Shown in pieces: positions 1 through 8,070 of a stretch of DNA of 39,824 bases. Numbering within the stretch: the stretch's first letter is position 1; the number at the start of each line of letters is the position of its first letter. The notes beneath the pieces are model-generated. The model had not been told where the DNA came from. It ran no database searches and saw only the letters and a list, made by a program, of their open reading frames with translations. This stretch comes from a virus. The stretch is from positions 1 to 39,824 of the IMG/VR virus record IMGVR_UViG_3300045999_009337. The stretch is one strand, 5' to 3'. A program made the position numbers and the translations under genes.

Positions 1-658
1 ACGTTCCAAGGCGAACGCCAGCAATTTCAGGCGGTTGCGCCAGTCCGTATTGGCCGACGACGTAGATGCCTTCAAATGCGCGGTAGGTGCCGTAGGAGTA
101 CACGCGGCTCCAGACAAGAGCTGGTGCCAGTGTTAAACCGCCCGTGCCGATGGCGGAGTCATACCTACCAAACGGAATAGGGATCGCTTGCCCGTATTCG
201 GCAAGTGATGCAATGTTGTCGAATGATGAGGTTTGATTGAATCGTGTAGGTCCGATTTGATCTTTCAGTTCACGCTGCTTGATGCGCCTGTCGGATATTG
301 CGGGCGGCTTTGGTGCCAGCAGAAGGCTGGCGGCTGTTAGTGCAATGCCGATTGCCAGGTTCGTGAGAATAATTGTTGTTGCGCTTTTGGCCGCCGCTGC
401 ACTAGATGCAGCTATATATCCAGCGGCAGCTAGCGGCGCTACAGCGTATATCTCCGGAATGTGCTCATACTCAGCCGGGCGGATGTATGCCTGCTGCGCG
501 GCGTAGCGAACAAAAGTTTTGTATTCTTCCTCGCTGCAGCCCAGCGCTTCGATCAGCGCGATTTCATACGGTAGGAGCGGCGGATCGTAAGGCTTGCCGG
601 CGGCTTCCAGTCGACGGTCGAGGTTAACGGGTTGATGAATAGGATGCCACGCTGCCAT
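1..658 (-). CDS. J-like tail tip / host-specificity protein, N-terminal part (runs off left edge)
   Basis: The minus frame is open from ATG at 658 to the window edge (219 codons), so the C-terminal part is missing. The start is supported by a GGAG Shine-Dalgarno sequence about 4 bases upstream. The protein begins MAAWHPIHQPVNLDRRLEAA. Around residues 80-120 there is an Ala-rich hydrophobic stretch ending LTAASLLLAPKP, followed by a region containing PIPFGRY and WSRVYSYGTYRAFEGIYVVG. A hydrophobic segment near the N terminus and this gene order (tape measure, L, K, then this) are typical of lambda gpJ-type central tip proteins, which cap the tail and contact the host receptor. It overlaps the preceding gene by 106 bases in another frame. 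The family call is from recognition and order. Confidence 0.75.
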   Translation of the reverse strand, partial: MAAWHPIHQPVNLDRRLEAAGKPYDPPLLPYEIALIEALGCSEEEYKTFVRYAAQQAYIRPAEYEHIPEIYAVAPLAAAGYIAASSAAAAKSATTIILTNLAIGIALTAASLLLAPKPPAISDRRIKQRELKDQIGPTRFNQTSSFDNIASLAEYGQAIPIPFGRYDSAIGTGGLTLAPALVWSRVYSYGTYRAFEGIYVVGQYGLAQPPEIAGVRLGT

Positions 659-897
659 AGGACTCCAAATGTTGGTGGCGTCGCCGCAAGCAATACGATG
701 TCCCCATCGTACTCGGGGCAGCCTATGGGTACACAGTATGCCCTGATCTCAGTGATGAGTTGGCGGGGAGTTAGCCCGTACCAGTGGGCGCTGACTGCAG
801 GAGGGTCTTTGCCGAGGTTTTGCAGCACTTCCACCACGAGGTGGATGCAGTCGTCTTTGCCGTATTCGTAGGCACGTCCGATTAGATGGCTACACAC
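553..897 (-). CDS. NlpC/P60-like tail tip assembly protein (gpK-like), probably lacking the catalytic His
   Basis: This 114-residue protein begins with a GTG at 897 that overlaps the stop of the upstream gene (GTGTGTAG). A farther ATG at 984 would overlap that gene by 95 bases and its added residues look like shadow sequence. The N terminus has GRAYEYGKDDCIHLV, matching the Cys motif of NlpC/P60 peptidases found in lambda gpK-like tail proteins. Where the catalytic His is expected (G-D-hydrophobic, then H-V/F-G-V), the sequence reads PPTFGVLW, with Phe in place of His. The fold is therefore likely, but peptidase activity is doubtful. Position between gpL-like and J-like genes supports a role in tail tip assembly. 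Confidence 0.7.
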   Translation of the reverse strand: MCSHLIGRAYEYGKDDCIHLVVEVLQNLGKDPPAVSAHWYGLTPRQLITEIRAYCVPIGCPEYDGDIVLLAATPPTFGVLWQRGILFINPLTSTVDWKPPASLTIRRSYRMKSR

Positions 898-1345
898 GGA
901 CAGCGCTGGTAAATGGAATGTTGCCGACAGAACGGCGTGTAATCTTGCGGGCCGGGATGTTTGAATCAACTGCGTCCAGCACACTGTTCAACGCAATTTG
1001 GATGTTGGCTTCATCCCATCCGCCAGTGGAGCACACGCCCCAGTAGGAATACAAAACTCTGGCAATGTTTGCTTCTGACCAGAGAACTGTTGTAACTTTG
1101 CCTACCCACAAATTTTCTATGGCTTGTGTTGCCCAATTACGGGTAATATCGGTATTGGCTAGTTGAATTGTTGCATCTAGATTATCGCCTTTTAAGGATG
1201 CCACTGCTCCGCCGAAAGCAAACGGGAGGTAAAGGTATTTTTTATTGTTGTAGTTAATTTGGTCTCCGATTCTGAAGTTTTGGAAAAAGTAGTTTGTTTG
1301 CCCTGGAGTACCGACTTCAAATAGGTGGCCGTAGTTGAATTCCAT
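890..1345 (-). CDS. Minor tail protein, gpL-like
   Basis: This 151-residue protein lies directly after the tape measure gene, with stop and start overlapping as TGATG, and before the NlpC-like gene. Its N terminus (MEFNYGHLFEVGTPGQTNYF) and later PARKITRRSVGNIPF suggest a lambda gpL or DUF1833-type minor tail protein that joins the tip to the tube. There is one Cys (VCSTGG). It lacks the multi-Cys iron-sulfur cluster known in lambda gpL. The call rests mainly on gene order, with weak sequence resemblance. Confidence 0.55.
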   Translation of the reverse strand: MEFNYGHLFEVGTPGQTNYFFQNFRIGDQINYNNKKYLYLPFAFGGAVASLKGDNLDATIQLANTDITRNWATQAIENLWVGKVTTVLWSEANIARVLYSYWGVCSTGGWDEANIQIALNSVLDAVDSNIPARKITRRSVGNIPFTSAVRV

Positions 1346-4300
1346 CAGATCCGGAGCCTCCCGCGTGCAGCGGCGCTATTGGTCAATGTGCGCATGGCGC
1401 GGCGTTCACCTTGGATGGCGCCTTGCTGTGCGGCCTGTGCCATGCCAGCCTGGAATTGGTCGGCGGTGACGTAATCCACGTTGTTGATGCGTTCGATGCT
1501 GTAACGGACGTCGATTGCCGCTGGTGCCATTGTGGCAGCGCCACTCATTTCGCCAGGGTCTCCGCCGGCAGAAATCACACTGGAACCACGGGCACCAGCG
1601 GAGTAACGGCCCATTGCGCTGCGCATCTTGCTGGCGGGGATGACGTATTCCGGCTCTCCACCTTCGCCGATTAGGGCTCGGGTTGGTCCAGTAACAAAAC
1701 CGCCTTCTGCAAAAGCTCCTCCTTCAAACAGTCGACCGTTGGATAAAGCTCCAGCACCTTCCAAACCTGGAAGAGTCATACTACTAGCAGCAAATCCAAG
1801 AGGATTTAGTAAATTTTGTACGAGTTTTATGGCTTGTAGTTTGAGCGCTTCCGCTGCAATACGGGCTGCCATGTCAATAAAGTAATCTCCAACACTCCTA
1901 AAGAAGTCGGCCAATCCTTCACGAGCGGATACAGCACCAGAAACAATGCCCCTAAAGGAATTTGCAAACGCATCTCCGATGGCGGTTGCCGCTCCTATTA
2001 CTTGATTTGTGGGATCAGTTAAGTCTTTTATACTTTGCTGCACTTCGTCTATTGCGTCTGGAATACGCATGTCGAAAATTTCGCGCAGACCTGTATCGTC
2101 CCAAGAAATCCCCCCGCGTAAATCGTCCAAGGTATCTGTGATTGTTTCGTTGATATCACGCGCAAGTTCTCGAAGTTGATCATCGCGCTCTTGTTGGGCG
2201 TCTTTTATACGTACAATTTCTTGAGCGCGAATAACTAATTTTTCGGATTCATAGTTAGCATTAAGTAGTGCTTTTGCTGTATCTCTATCGATGTCTGCAA
2301 TCTTTTGATCGTACGCAAGTCGTATAGCTAGTTCTTTATTTCCTTCAAACAATGCGTCTCTGATGCCGTCTTGTGTTGTAGATATAAGTTTCATCGCTTC
2401 AAGATCTTCGCGTAGCTGTGCGGTCCTGTCTTCGGGAGGTTTAGGGCCTTTAGCTCCGGCACCGCCACTAGGTGCGGCCTGACTTGGAGCAGTTATGCTT
2501 CCGATCATGCCCGCAGATCCTGGTTTAGGTATGCCCTGCGGCCAAGGCATATCATTCCAATCACTGCTCTTAGGTCCGGTTATTCCTTTGATTAACTGAC
2601 GAGCTAAACCGACAATAGTACGTAACCCTGGAATCATATTGATTACATTCATCACAGCGTCACCGATTGCACTAGCAACTCCCCTAAAGCTTGTAATTAG
2701 CTCAGCAGCCGCACGAACTCCTGTCGATACAACATCAATAAATAACGCTGCAATGCGTGCTAAAAGTCTTCCAAGAGGGAATAAAACCTCTTTGAGTAGT
2801 GTATTAAAAACATTGAGTAGCTTCGTAGCTGCGTCTACACCATTGGAGCTGATCCCCGCAAAAATCATTTGGACGTCTTTCCAAAAAGACTGGAACAAAG
2901 TTCCTGTTGTTGACAGAGCTTTTTCAAACGGTGTCTGCGTTTTTTCTGCTGCTTTTGTAGAAGCATTACCCAGTTCAACCAATGTATCAAGCAAACTTTG
3001 GACAGATATCTCGCCCTTTTTCGCCATTTCTAGGATTTTGTCTCGGCTTACGTCATACTTTGCCGCAAGCGCGTCTTGGACGGTTATACCTTGGTTGGTT
3101 AGCTGGTTAAGTACAGCTTGACTTACTTTTCCGGATTCGAGTGCAGACGTTACAGCGTTACCGACTTTTTCAAAACTGCCACCGTACTTTTCAGTGAGGG
3201 CAGTAACTAGCTGCACAGCTGTTGCTTGTTCTTCCAGCTCCAAGCCCACGCCGCGAATGTTTTGTATGACAGCAGTAAACTTCTCTACGTCAGTGTTCGC
3301 AGTCTTAAACGCATCTGCCAGTGTTTTGGCTTGGGCTGCAGAAAAACCTAGGTCTTCGCCAAGTTGTTGTACGGCTTGACCGCGACTGGCGATGTCGCCA
3401 AGCAGTGTGCCAAGCAGCGATCCAGCAAAACTGCCTCCTGGCCCAGCAAGTCCGCCTACCAAACCACCGATAGCACCGCCGGCTGATGCGCCGCCGCCTT
3501 GACCAAAAAGCAGCGGGAATGCACCACCGATGATGGAACCGCTAATGGCTCCGCCTAAACGTCCGCCGATTCCGCTTCCTGTACGTGCGCCTTTTTGTGC
3601 TGCAGTGGGAGGTAAAACCGGACCTTGTAGGCCGAAACCAGCGTTTTGTACGAGCTGGCGTCTGTTTGCCTCGGTAGCAAGACGTTGACGTGCAGCAATA
3701 CTGGCTGCATTTTCTTTATTTCTAATCGCAGCTACTTCTCTTGTAATCTGTAGCTCACGTTCTTTTGCAAGATTAAGGGTCTCTTGTGCTCTTCGCGCAT
3801 CAGCAATAGCTACGGCCGAATTTTGATCTAGGCGCTGTAGATTAGAGGCTAAACCAACAAGTTGCTGTCGCGTAGCAACCATACGCTGCAAAATTTGTTG
3901 TTTTTTAGTTTCTGTTTCAAGTCCTTTTTGTTCTGCGGCGCTGAGAGGTAGAGCAACCGGGAAGCCCATTGCGCCAGGGCCTGCCAGCGGGCCTTGAATA
4001 GCTGTGCCTGACTTACCGGTAAGGAATTGCTGGCGCTTATTTTGTTGATCTACAAGTGCCAACACTTCTCTCGTGCCTTGCACAAGAGCTTCTTGACTCT
4101 GTACTTTTTTGTTTAGTTCGGCAGCACTTTTTTCCTCTAGGCGCAACAAAGCTTGCTGGAGCGCTATTTCGTCTTGGCGACCTTTAATGGTGCGTTGAAT
4201 ACGCTCTGCAACAGGAGACTGCTGTCCGACAAGGGCACCAACTGCAGAAGCTGCGCCTGGGCCTATAGGCCCTGCATATCCGGCAGAAGGTCTTCCACCA

Positions 4301-4653
4301 ACTTCCCTACCAATAGCGGCTAAACGACTTTTACGCTCTTCGTCGTTAATGCCTTTAAGTAAAAGCTGCCTTTCCCTAAGTCCCGCATTTAAGTCGTTTG
4401 TGGCGTCTATGTACTTTTTAGCGGCAATAACTGCTTCGTCAGTATTTAAAGCAGCTTGGCTAAAAGCGTTAGCGGCTTTTTGTACCGTATCTTGTAAATT
4501 ACTTATATTTCTAACAACTCCACCAGAACCTATATTTTCTATGTAGTTATTTAGGCCAACTATAAGTTTAGACGTAGCAGAAATTTCATTCTGCAAACGC
4601 TTGAGTTCTTGGGCGCCGCGTACCGCAATTTCAATATCGGCTCTGTAAGCCAC
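1345..4653 (-). CDS. Tail tape measure protein
   Basis: At 1102 residues this is among the longest genes here, as expected of the protein that sets tail length and is ejected with DNA. Residues 1-330 are helical and rich in Gln, Ala, Leu, Arg and Lys (coiled-coil). A Gly/Ala-rich hydrophobic stretch follows near 365-420 (GGRLGGAISGSIIGGAFPLLF). Next is a tape-measure N-terminal-type domain (LGFSAAQAKTLADAFKTA, then VSQAVLNQLTNQGITVQDAL). Hydrophobic helices lie near 610-680. The C-terminal part contains GGFVTGPTRALIGEGGEPEY, a signature common near the end of siphophage tape measures. Minus-strand neighbours are the chaperone pair upstream and the tip genes downstream. The gene is visibly richer in A/T than the capsid genes. 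Confidence 0.95.
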   Translation of the reverse strand: MAYRADIEIAVRGAQELKRLQNEISATSKLIVGLNNYIENIGSGGVVRNISNLQDTVQKAANAFSQAALNTDEAVIAAKKYIDATNDLNAGLRERQLLLKGINDEERKSRLAAIGREVGGRPSAGYAGPIGPGAASAVGALVGQQSPVAERIQRTIKGRQDEIALQQALLRLEEKSAAELNKKVQSQEALVQGTREVLALVDQQNKRQQFLTGKSGTAIQGPLAGPGAMGFPVALPLSAAEQKGLETETKKQQILQRMVATRQQLVGLASNLQRLDQNSAVAIADARRAQETLNLAKERELQITREVAAIRNKENAASIAARQRLATEANRRQLVQNAGFGLQGPVLPPTAAQKGARTGSGIGGRLGGAISGSIIGGAFPLLFGQGGGASAGGAIGGLVGGLAGPGGSFAGSLLGTLLGDIASRGQAVQQLGEDLGFSAAQAKTLADAFKTANTDVEKFTAVIQNIRGVGLELEEQATAVQLVTALTEKYGGSFEKVGNAVTSALESGKVSQAVLNQLTNQGITVQDALAAKYDVSRDKILEMAKKGEISVQSLLDTLVELGNASTKAAEKTQTPFEKALSTTGTLFQSFWKDVQMIFAGISSNGVDAATKLLNVFNTLLKEVLFPLGRLLARIAALFIDVVSTGVRAAAELITSFRGVASAIGDAVMNVINMIPGLRTIVGLARQLIKGITGPKSSDWNDMPWPQGIPKPGSAGMIGSITAPSQAAPSGGAGAKGPKPPEDRTAQLREDLEAMKLISTTQDGIRDALFEGNKELAIRLAYDQKIADIDRDTAKALLNANYESEKLVIRAQEIVRIKDAQQERDDQLRELARDINETITDTLDDLRGGISWDDTGLREIFDMRIPDAIDEVQQSIKDLTDPTNQVIGAATAIGDAFANSFRGIVSGAVSAREGLADFFRSVGDYFIDMAARIAAEALKLQAIKLVQNLLNPLGFAASSMTLPGLEGAGALSNGRLFEGGAFAEGGFVTGPTRALIGEGGEPEYVIPASKMRSAMGRYSAGARGSSVISAGGDPGEMSGAATMAPAAIDVRYSIERINNVDYVTADQFQAGMAQAAQQGAIQGERRAMRTLTNSAAARGRLRI

Positions 4654-4691
4654 GGCGCTGCGTCACACTCTGGTACTTCAGTTTACGCGAC

Positions 4692-4717
4692 AAAAAAGCC
4701 GCCGGGTTAGCGGCGGC
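4692..4717 (-). terminator. Intrinsic terminator (minus) overlapping the end of the gpT-like frame
   Basis: On the minus strand GCCGCC (4712-4717) pairs with GGCGGC (4698-4703), with an 8-base loop, followed by six T. The stem is partly coding: it includes the last Arg codons and stop of the frameshifted chaperone extension. It precedes the tape measure gene, so it may trim transcription into it rather than end the operon. Confidence 0.65.
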
Positions 4718-4901
4718 GTTTGGCCTTTTCGATTTCCTTCTGCTGGTCCTCGTTCAGGATTTGGAAGTAGGCGCTCCAGCCAAGGAGTTCTTCGGCGGTC
4801 ATCATGCTGCGGACTTGACCGAGGCTGAGTCCCAGTTCTTTGGCGACGCCGAACTGGAGCATGAGCCAGTTGTCCTGGCGAAGCTCCTTGGCTAGTTCTT
4901 G
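4707..4901 (-). CDS. gpT-like C-terminal extension of the tail assembly chaperone, reached by -1 frameshift
   Basis: Directly after the stop of the upstream chaperone (4892-4894) the -1 frame is open for about 64 codons with no good start. It reads ELAKELRQDNWLMLQFGVAK, later MTAEELLGWSAYFQILNE, and ends KAKRRR. The phrase 'M-x-AEELxxW-AY' followed by a charged, basic end is typical of lambda gpT-like parts of the gpG-T fusion chaperone that loads the tape measure. It lies between chaperone and tape measure exactly as in lambda. I infer that it is made only as a fusion. The slip site is not proven. Confidence 0.75.
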   Translation of the reverse strand, partial: QELAKELRQDNWLMLQFGVAKELGLSLGQVRSMMTAEELLGWSAYFQILNEDQQKEIEKAKRRR

Positions 4902-5239
4902 GGGTCGATGGGCTCGGCGTCGTCGGTCAGGATTGCCAGCATCAGAGCTTGCAGGTCTTTGTCCTTCACTTCGTTTTTGAGGACGTCCAGTTCGCCGGCG
5001 CTGAACAGCTTGGTGCCGTTTTCATCGAGTGCTTTGGCGATCAGCAGTTGGAGTGCGAAGGCGTTGGCGTCGTCGGACTTGGCTTGCTTTTGGGCGCGTT
5101 CGCGCTCAGCCATCGTCAGCGGTGCCACCCACATTTCAAAGGTGCTGCCATCAGACAGCTCTACTTGCTTTTTGACCGGCTCCAGATTGGCTGCTTTGCG
5201 CAGGCGATCAATGGCGCGGACTGGAATTGAGGCAGGCAT
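4892..5239 (-). CDS. Tail assembly chaperone, gpG-like
   Basis: A 115-residue protein beginning MPASIPVRAIDRLRKAANLE. It is rich in Glu, Lys, Ala and Leu, and ends with the acidic tail DDAEPIDPKN. It has no recognisable enzyme motif. Its place between the tail tube gene and the tape measure, and the overlapping gpT-like frame at its 3' end, identify it as the lambda gpG counterpart, which coats the tape measure during tail assembly. Confidence 0.75.
   Translation of the reverse strand: MPASIPVRAIDRLRKAANLEPVKKQVELSDGSTFEMWVAPLTMAERERAQKQAKSDDANAFALQLLIAKALDENGTKLFSAGELDVLKNEVKDKDLQALMLAILTDDAEPIDPKN
4895..4904 (-). other. Candidate -1 ribosomal frameshift site
   Basis: The minus strand reads GAC CCC AAG AAC TAG at the end of the gpG-like gene. 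A single-tRNA slip on C-CCC would keep perfect pairing and give D-P-Q-E-L-A-K, entering the gpT-like frame immediately. It is not a classic XXXYYYZ heptamer. A weaker alternative is C AAA AAC farther upstream (near 4975). The site is inferred from the frames. Confidence 0.4.
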
Positions 5240-5281
5240 GAAGTCCTGTGCTTTCTCGGACTACTGTAGCGGACTAGACAC

Positions 5282-5309
5282 AAAAAACCCCGGCGGTTAG
5301 GCCGGGGTT
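5282..5309 (-). terminator. Intrinsic terminator (minus) after the tail tube gene
   Basis: AACCCCGGC pairs with GCCGGGGTT (9 bp, 6-base loop), followed by T-rich sequence on the minus strand. It sits between the tail tube gene and the chaperone gene, which suggests that the abundant tube protein is transcribed at a higher level than the low-copy chaperones and tape measure. Confidence 0.8.
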
Positions 5310-5335
5310 GCTGAACCAACTGCTCCAGCAGCCTA

Positions 5336-6106
5336 TCAGGACTTAGAAAAGTCGAAGGTGGGCGTGCCGGCGGGGCGGAAGTTGACGGTCACCGATTGGG
5401 CGTCGTCGGGGTTGATGTTCAGGCTGGCGGAGGTCAGCACAGCGTCAAAGCTGATTGAGCGGCTGAGGGTTTCGCTCAGGGTGCCGCCGCTGAAAACGCG
5501 GTCGGTGTACAGCTTGAAAGCGGCGCCGTTTTGCTGGCGTTGCAGCACGTCCTCGATCATGCGGTTCGAGAGGGCGGCATCTTCGTCGGTCATGTAGACC
5601 GTTGCGGTGCCAGTGCCATCGCCGAAGCCGGAGATGTAGCTGCGGAAAGGAACGTACTGACCAGGAGTTTGGCCGATGACTGTGACGTCAATTTCGGCGC
5701 GTGAAATTTCGAAGCTCCAGTCGCGTACTTGTCCGACAACGGCGAAGTCGGCGTAGTACACCTCAAATTCGTTGGGGGCAGCAACAGTGCCGTCGTCGGT
5801 GATGGCGAGGATGGTGCCACCAGCGGAGGTGGAGACGGTGAGTGCACCGGTGTTAGCGGTGTAGCTCAGGACGTAATAGGTGGTGGCGTCCGAGATAGGT
5901 GCAGGCAAAGTGCCGGTGCCAGCGCCGCCGGTCTGGCTGTTCACCACGCGGAATTTCACTGGGTCGCCGACCTTGAAGTTCAGGAAGGGAGCGACAGTGA
6001 TGACGTCAGTGCCGGTGTTAACGGCAGCTTCGCCAAAGGTACCGGTGGTGCCGGCGGGTTTGTAGTAGAGGGCGCCGGACGTGCCGGACAGAACGGTGGT
6101 TGCCAT
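5336..6106 (-). CDS. Major tail tube protein with an inserted beta domain
   Basis: A 256-residue protein, started here at ATG 6106 (MATTVLSGTSGALYYKPAGT); a TTG four codons upstream is less likely. The C-terminal half has tube-protein features: a short segment QVRDWSFEISRAEIDVT, TVYMTDEDAALSNRM and final SLNINPDDAQSVTVNFRPAG. Residues about 30-115 form a Gly/Thr-rich segment (VGDPVKF, ATTYYVLSYT, STSAGG) that closely resembles part of the fibre-region protein at 37578-38162. It lies between the tail terminator and chaperone genes and is followed by a strong terminator, fitting an abundant virion protein. Confidence 0.85.
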   Translation of the reverse strand: MATTVLSGTSGALYYKPAGTTGTFGEAAVNTGTDVITVAPFLNFKVGDPVKFRVVNSQTGGAGTGTLPAPISDATTYYVLSYTANTGALTVSTSAGGTILAITDDGTVAAPNEFEVYYADFAVVGQVRDWSFEISRAEIDVTVIGQTPGQYVPFRSYISGFGDGTGTATVYMTDEDAALSNRMIEDVLQRQQNGAAFKLYTDRVFSGGTLSETLSRSISFDAVLTSASLNINPDDAQSVTVNFRPAGTPTFDFSKS

Positions 6107-6181
6107 GGGGCGTACCAAAAATGACGTTGTGGGCGGGCACTGCCCGGCTTAATACAGGTTAGCGCCCATCACAAACATTCA

Positions 6182-6613
6182 CTACGACAGCACAGTTGCC
6201 ACGTAAGAGGTTTCAATACGTCCCACAAAATGCGGTGACTCTTCTGTTGCGGAAAATGTAGGGCCGTTGATTTCACCAACCTTGAAATAGACGCCGGTTG
6301 TGCCTTTGGTGCTGTTGTTGAGTGTTTCCAGTGCGCTGACGGCGGTGGTTAGCAAGGTTTGGTTGCGGGCGGGACCACGGCCTTTTTCGGTGAAAATGCG
6401 GATAACCACTGCGCCGCGTGCGTGATCAACGCTAGACGTAAGCGTGGGTTCGTTGGTAATGCCGAAAGTAACATTGACGCGGACGTATTCAGTGGTTGTA
6501 TTCGGTGGGACTGCTGTGATGTTGTCGAAATAGACAGGCACTGCTGGTACCAGTGCGTTAAACGCGCTAAGCAGTGGGTTTTCGACGGCGGCGCGGATTG
6601 CTTGGTAGTTCAT
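6182..6613 (-). CDS. Tail terminator / tail completion protein
   Basis: A 143-residue protein beginning MNYQAIRAAVENPLLSAFNA, with alternating strands (VYFDNITAVP, EYVRVNVTFG, GAVVIRIFTEKGRG, VGRIETSYVA). The size, fold pattern and place between the neck protein and the tail tube gene match the gpU-like/DUF4128 tail terminator group, which caps the growing tube. Its ATG overlaps the stop of the preceding gene by four bases (ATGA). Confidence 0.65.
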   Translation of the reverse strand: MNYQAIRAAVENPLLSAFNALVPAVPVYFDNITAVPPNTTTEYVRVNVTFGITNEPTLTSSVDHARGAVVIRIFTEKGRGPARNQTLLTTAVSALETLNNSTKGTTGVYFKVGEINGPTFSATEESPHFVGRIETSYVATVLS

Positions 6614-7158
6614 AGTCTTACTCGGCCTAACTCGGCATCTAGTTCGATTTTGATACGTCTGTCGATGGCGCCACCACGTACGTAAGTGGAGTACCAGTCA
6701 AGTGGGGCAGTAGAGCGGTTTGGCCCTTCATCGTCTCCGATCAAATCGCCTCGAATACCGCTCACACGAGTACCTCGGTCGTATTCCTTAAGAGGGATCG
6801 TGCCCGGATCAATGTATCGGCCTTCAACTAAATCACGGGCCTCGTCGGCGTAATTTGAAAAGTTAGAGATTGTGTACTTAACGTCGTCGAACACAAAACC
6901 GCGTCCGCTCAACAACGGAGCGGGGACGCGCTGAGGCAAGCCAGGAGAACCGCTTCCTGCTGTGCGGCGACCATCGGATGTCTCAATTTGCCAAGAGTTG
7001 GAAAATTTGCCCGACCACACAGGGCCGGCTTCCTGTAGGTCAACAACGATTTCTTCTGCTGCGCGAGCTGGACCACGACTGAATGCAGCAACTGCAAGGC
7101 GATCTAGGTTGTCGCCTAAGCGATCCAGTTCGTTTAGAAAACCTCTACTGCGTGCCAT
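6610..7158 (-). CDS. HK97 gp10-like / minor tail Z-like neck protein
   Basis: A 182-residue protein. The N-terminal half has a helix then AGPVWSGKFSNSWQIE, the motif of HK97 gp10/lambda gpZ-like neck proteins that join tail to head. It carries an unusual stretch rich in Arg, Asp and Gly in the C-terminal half (EYDRGTRVSGIRGDLIGDDE). The start at 7158 overlaps the stop of the upstream gene, and its end overlaps the tail terminator start, indicating translational coupling. Confidence 0.65.
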   Translation of the reverse strand: MARSRGFLNELDRLGDNLDRLAVAAFSRGPARAAEEIVVDLQEAGPVWSGKFSNSWQIETSDGRRTAGSGSPGLPQRVPAPLLSGRGFVFDDVKYTISNFSNYADEARDLVEGRYIDPGTIPLKEYDRGTRVSGIRGDLIGDDEGPNRSTAPLDWYSTYVRGGAIDRRIKIELDAELGRVRL

Positions 7159-7535
7159 TACTGTGGCCTCACGATTAACGAGTGGTATACGGGATTTTCG
7201 CCTCTATAGGTAGTGATGTTGACGAGCTTGGCCTCGCGGGTGGCGCCGTCTTGGGTGTATCGGATGCGGTCGGCTTCGGTTGGGTAATACGTTCCAAGCT
7301 CAGCGGTGCCGATAATCACCTTCAGGTCGGTTGTTTGGTACAGGCCCTCGGATTCGCGGGGGTTGAGGCGGGTGATGACGGCTTTGACTTGGACATTGGT
7401 GTCTGCGCCAGTGACTTCTCCGGTGGCGGGGTTATAGGTGCGGGGTGTGGTGGTTTTGATGTACGTGATGGTCTGGCCCCAGTCGTTGAGGACAGAGGTC
7501 GGAATCGGCGCGAAGGTGGTGTCGATGAGGCCCAT
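7158..7535 (-). CDS. Head closure / stopper-like connector
   Basis: A 125-residue beta-rich protein: WGQTITYIKTTTPRTYNPAT, VQVKAVITRLNPRE, DLKVIIGTAELGTYYPTEAD, then AKLVNITTYRGENPVYHSLI. Its size and place between the DnaT-like connector and the gp10-like neck protein match the head-closure ('stopper') proteins of siphophages. No catalytic motif is visible. The call is by order and composition. Confidence 0.5.
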   Translation of the reverse strand: MGLIDTTFAPIPTSVLNDWGQTITYIKTTTPRTYNPATGEVTGADTNVQVKAVITRLNPRESEGLYQTTDLKVIIGTAELGTYYPTEADRIRYTQDGATREAKLVNITTYRGENPVYHSLIVRPQ

Positions 7536-7536
7536 A

Positions 7537-8067
7537 TCAACCTCGGAATAGGCGGACGGCGTAGTTGGCAGCGCCGCCCATGCAGTAAGGGCCTAGGTAG
7601 GACTGGAGCCAGGGGTAGACGTCGAAGACGTTGTTGATGACGCCGCTGGTTTGGCTGGTCTTGTTGTACTTGACCTTGAGTTCGCCGAGTTCCACTTCGT
7701 CGTAGATGCCCGTAGTGCCGGTGGTGCCAGTAATGGCGTCGGTGTCGTTGGCGAGGGCACGTGCCAGCTCGTAGGTGGCGACCTTGATGGGCTCGGGGAT
7801 CAAGGTGCAGGCGAGGTCGATGCCGTCAACCGTGTACTCGTCGCGGGGCCACTTGAGGGCTTGGGTTTCGGTGCAGCGGTCGCCGTAGAAACTCAATGCG
7901 TCGATCCAGCGGGTGGCGGATATCAAAGCACGGTTTTTGGCGTCGTTACTCTTGTCGATCCAAGTGCTGCTTTCCGGAACCGTCTCGAAGTAGGCGTCAG
8001 CAGCCGCAAGCGTCACGTACGAGTTGGCCGAAGCCCCGCTCAAAGTGGCGTCAATAGCAGCGGCCAC
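7537..8067 (-). CDS. Head-tail connector (adaptor), DnaT-like family
   Basis: A 176-residue protein starting at GTG 8067, with AAGGA about 12 bases upstream. The order NSYVTLAAADAYFETVPES, then KNRALISATRWIDALSFYGD, then ALKWPRDEY matches the phage family labelled 'DnaT-like ssDNA-binding protein', whose members by position act as portal adaptors. It follows the capsid block and precedes the stopper-like gene. The DNA-binding label of that family should not be taken literally here. Confidence 0.75.
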   Translation of the reverse strand: MAAAIDATLSGASANSYVTLAAADAYFETVPESSTWIDKSNDAKNRALISATRWIDALSFYGDRCTETQALKWPRDEYTVDGIDLACTLIPEPIKVATYELARALANDTDAITGTTGTTGIYDEVELGELKVKYNKTSQTSGVINNVFDVYPWLQSYLGPYCMGGAANYAVRLFRG

Positions 8068-8070
8068 GGC

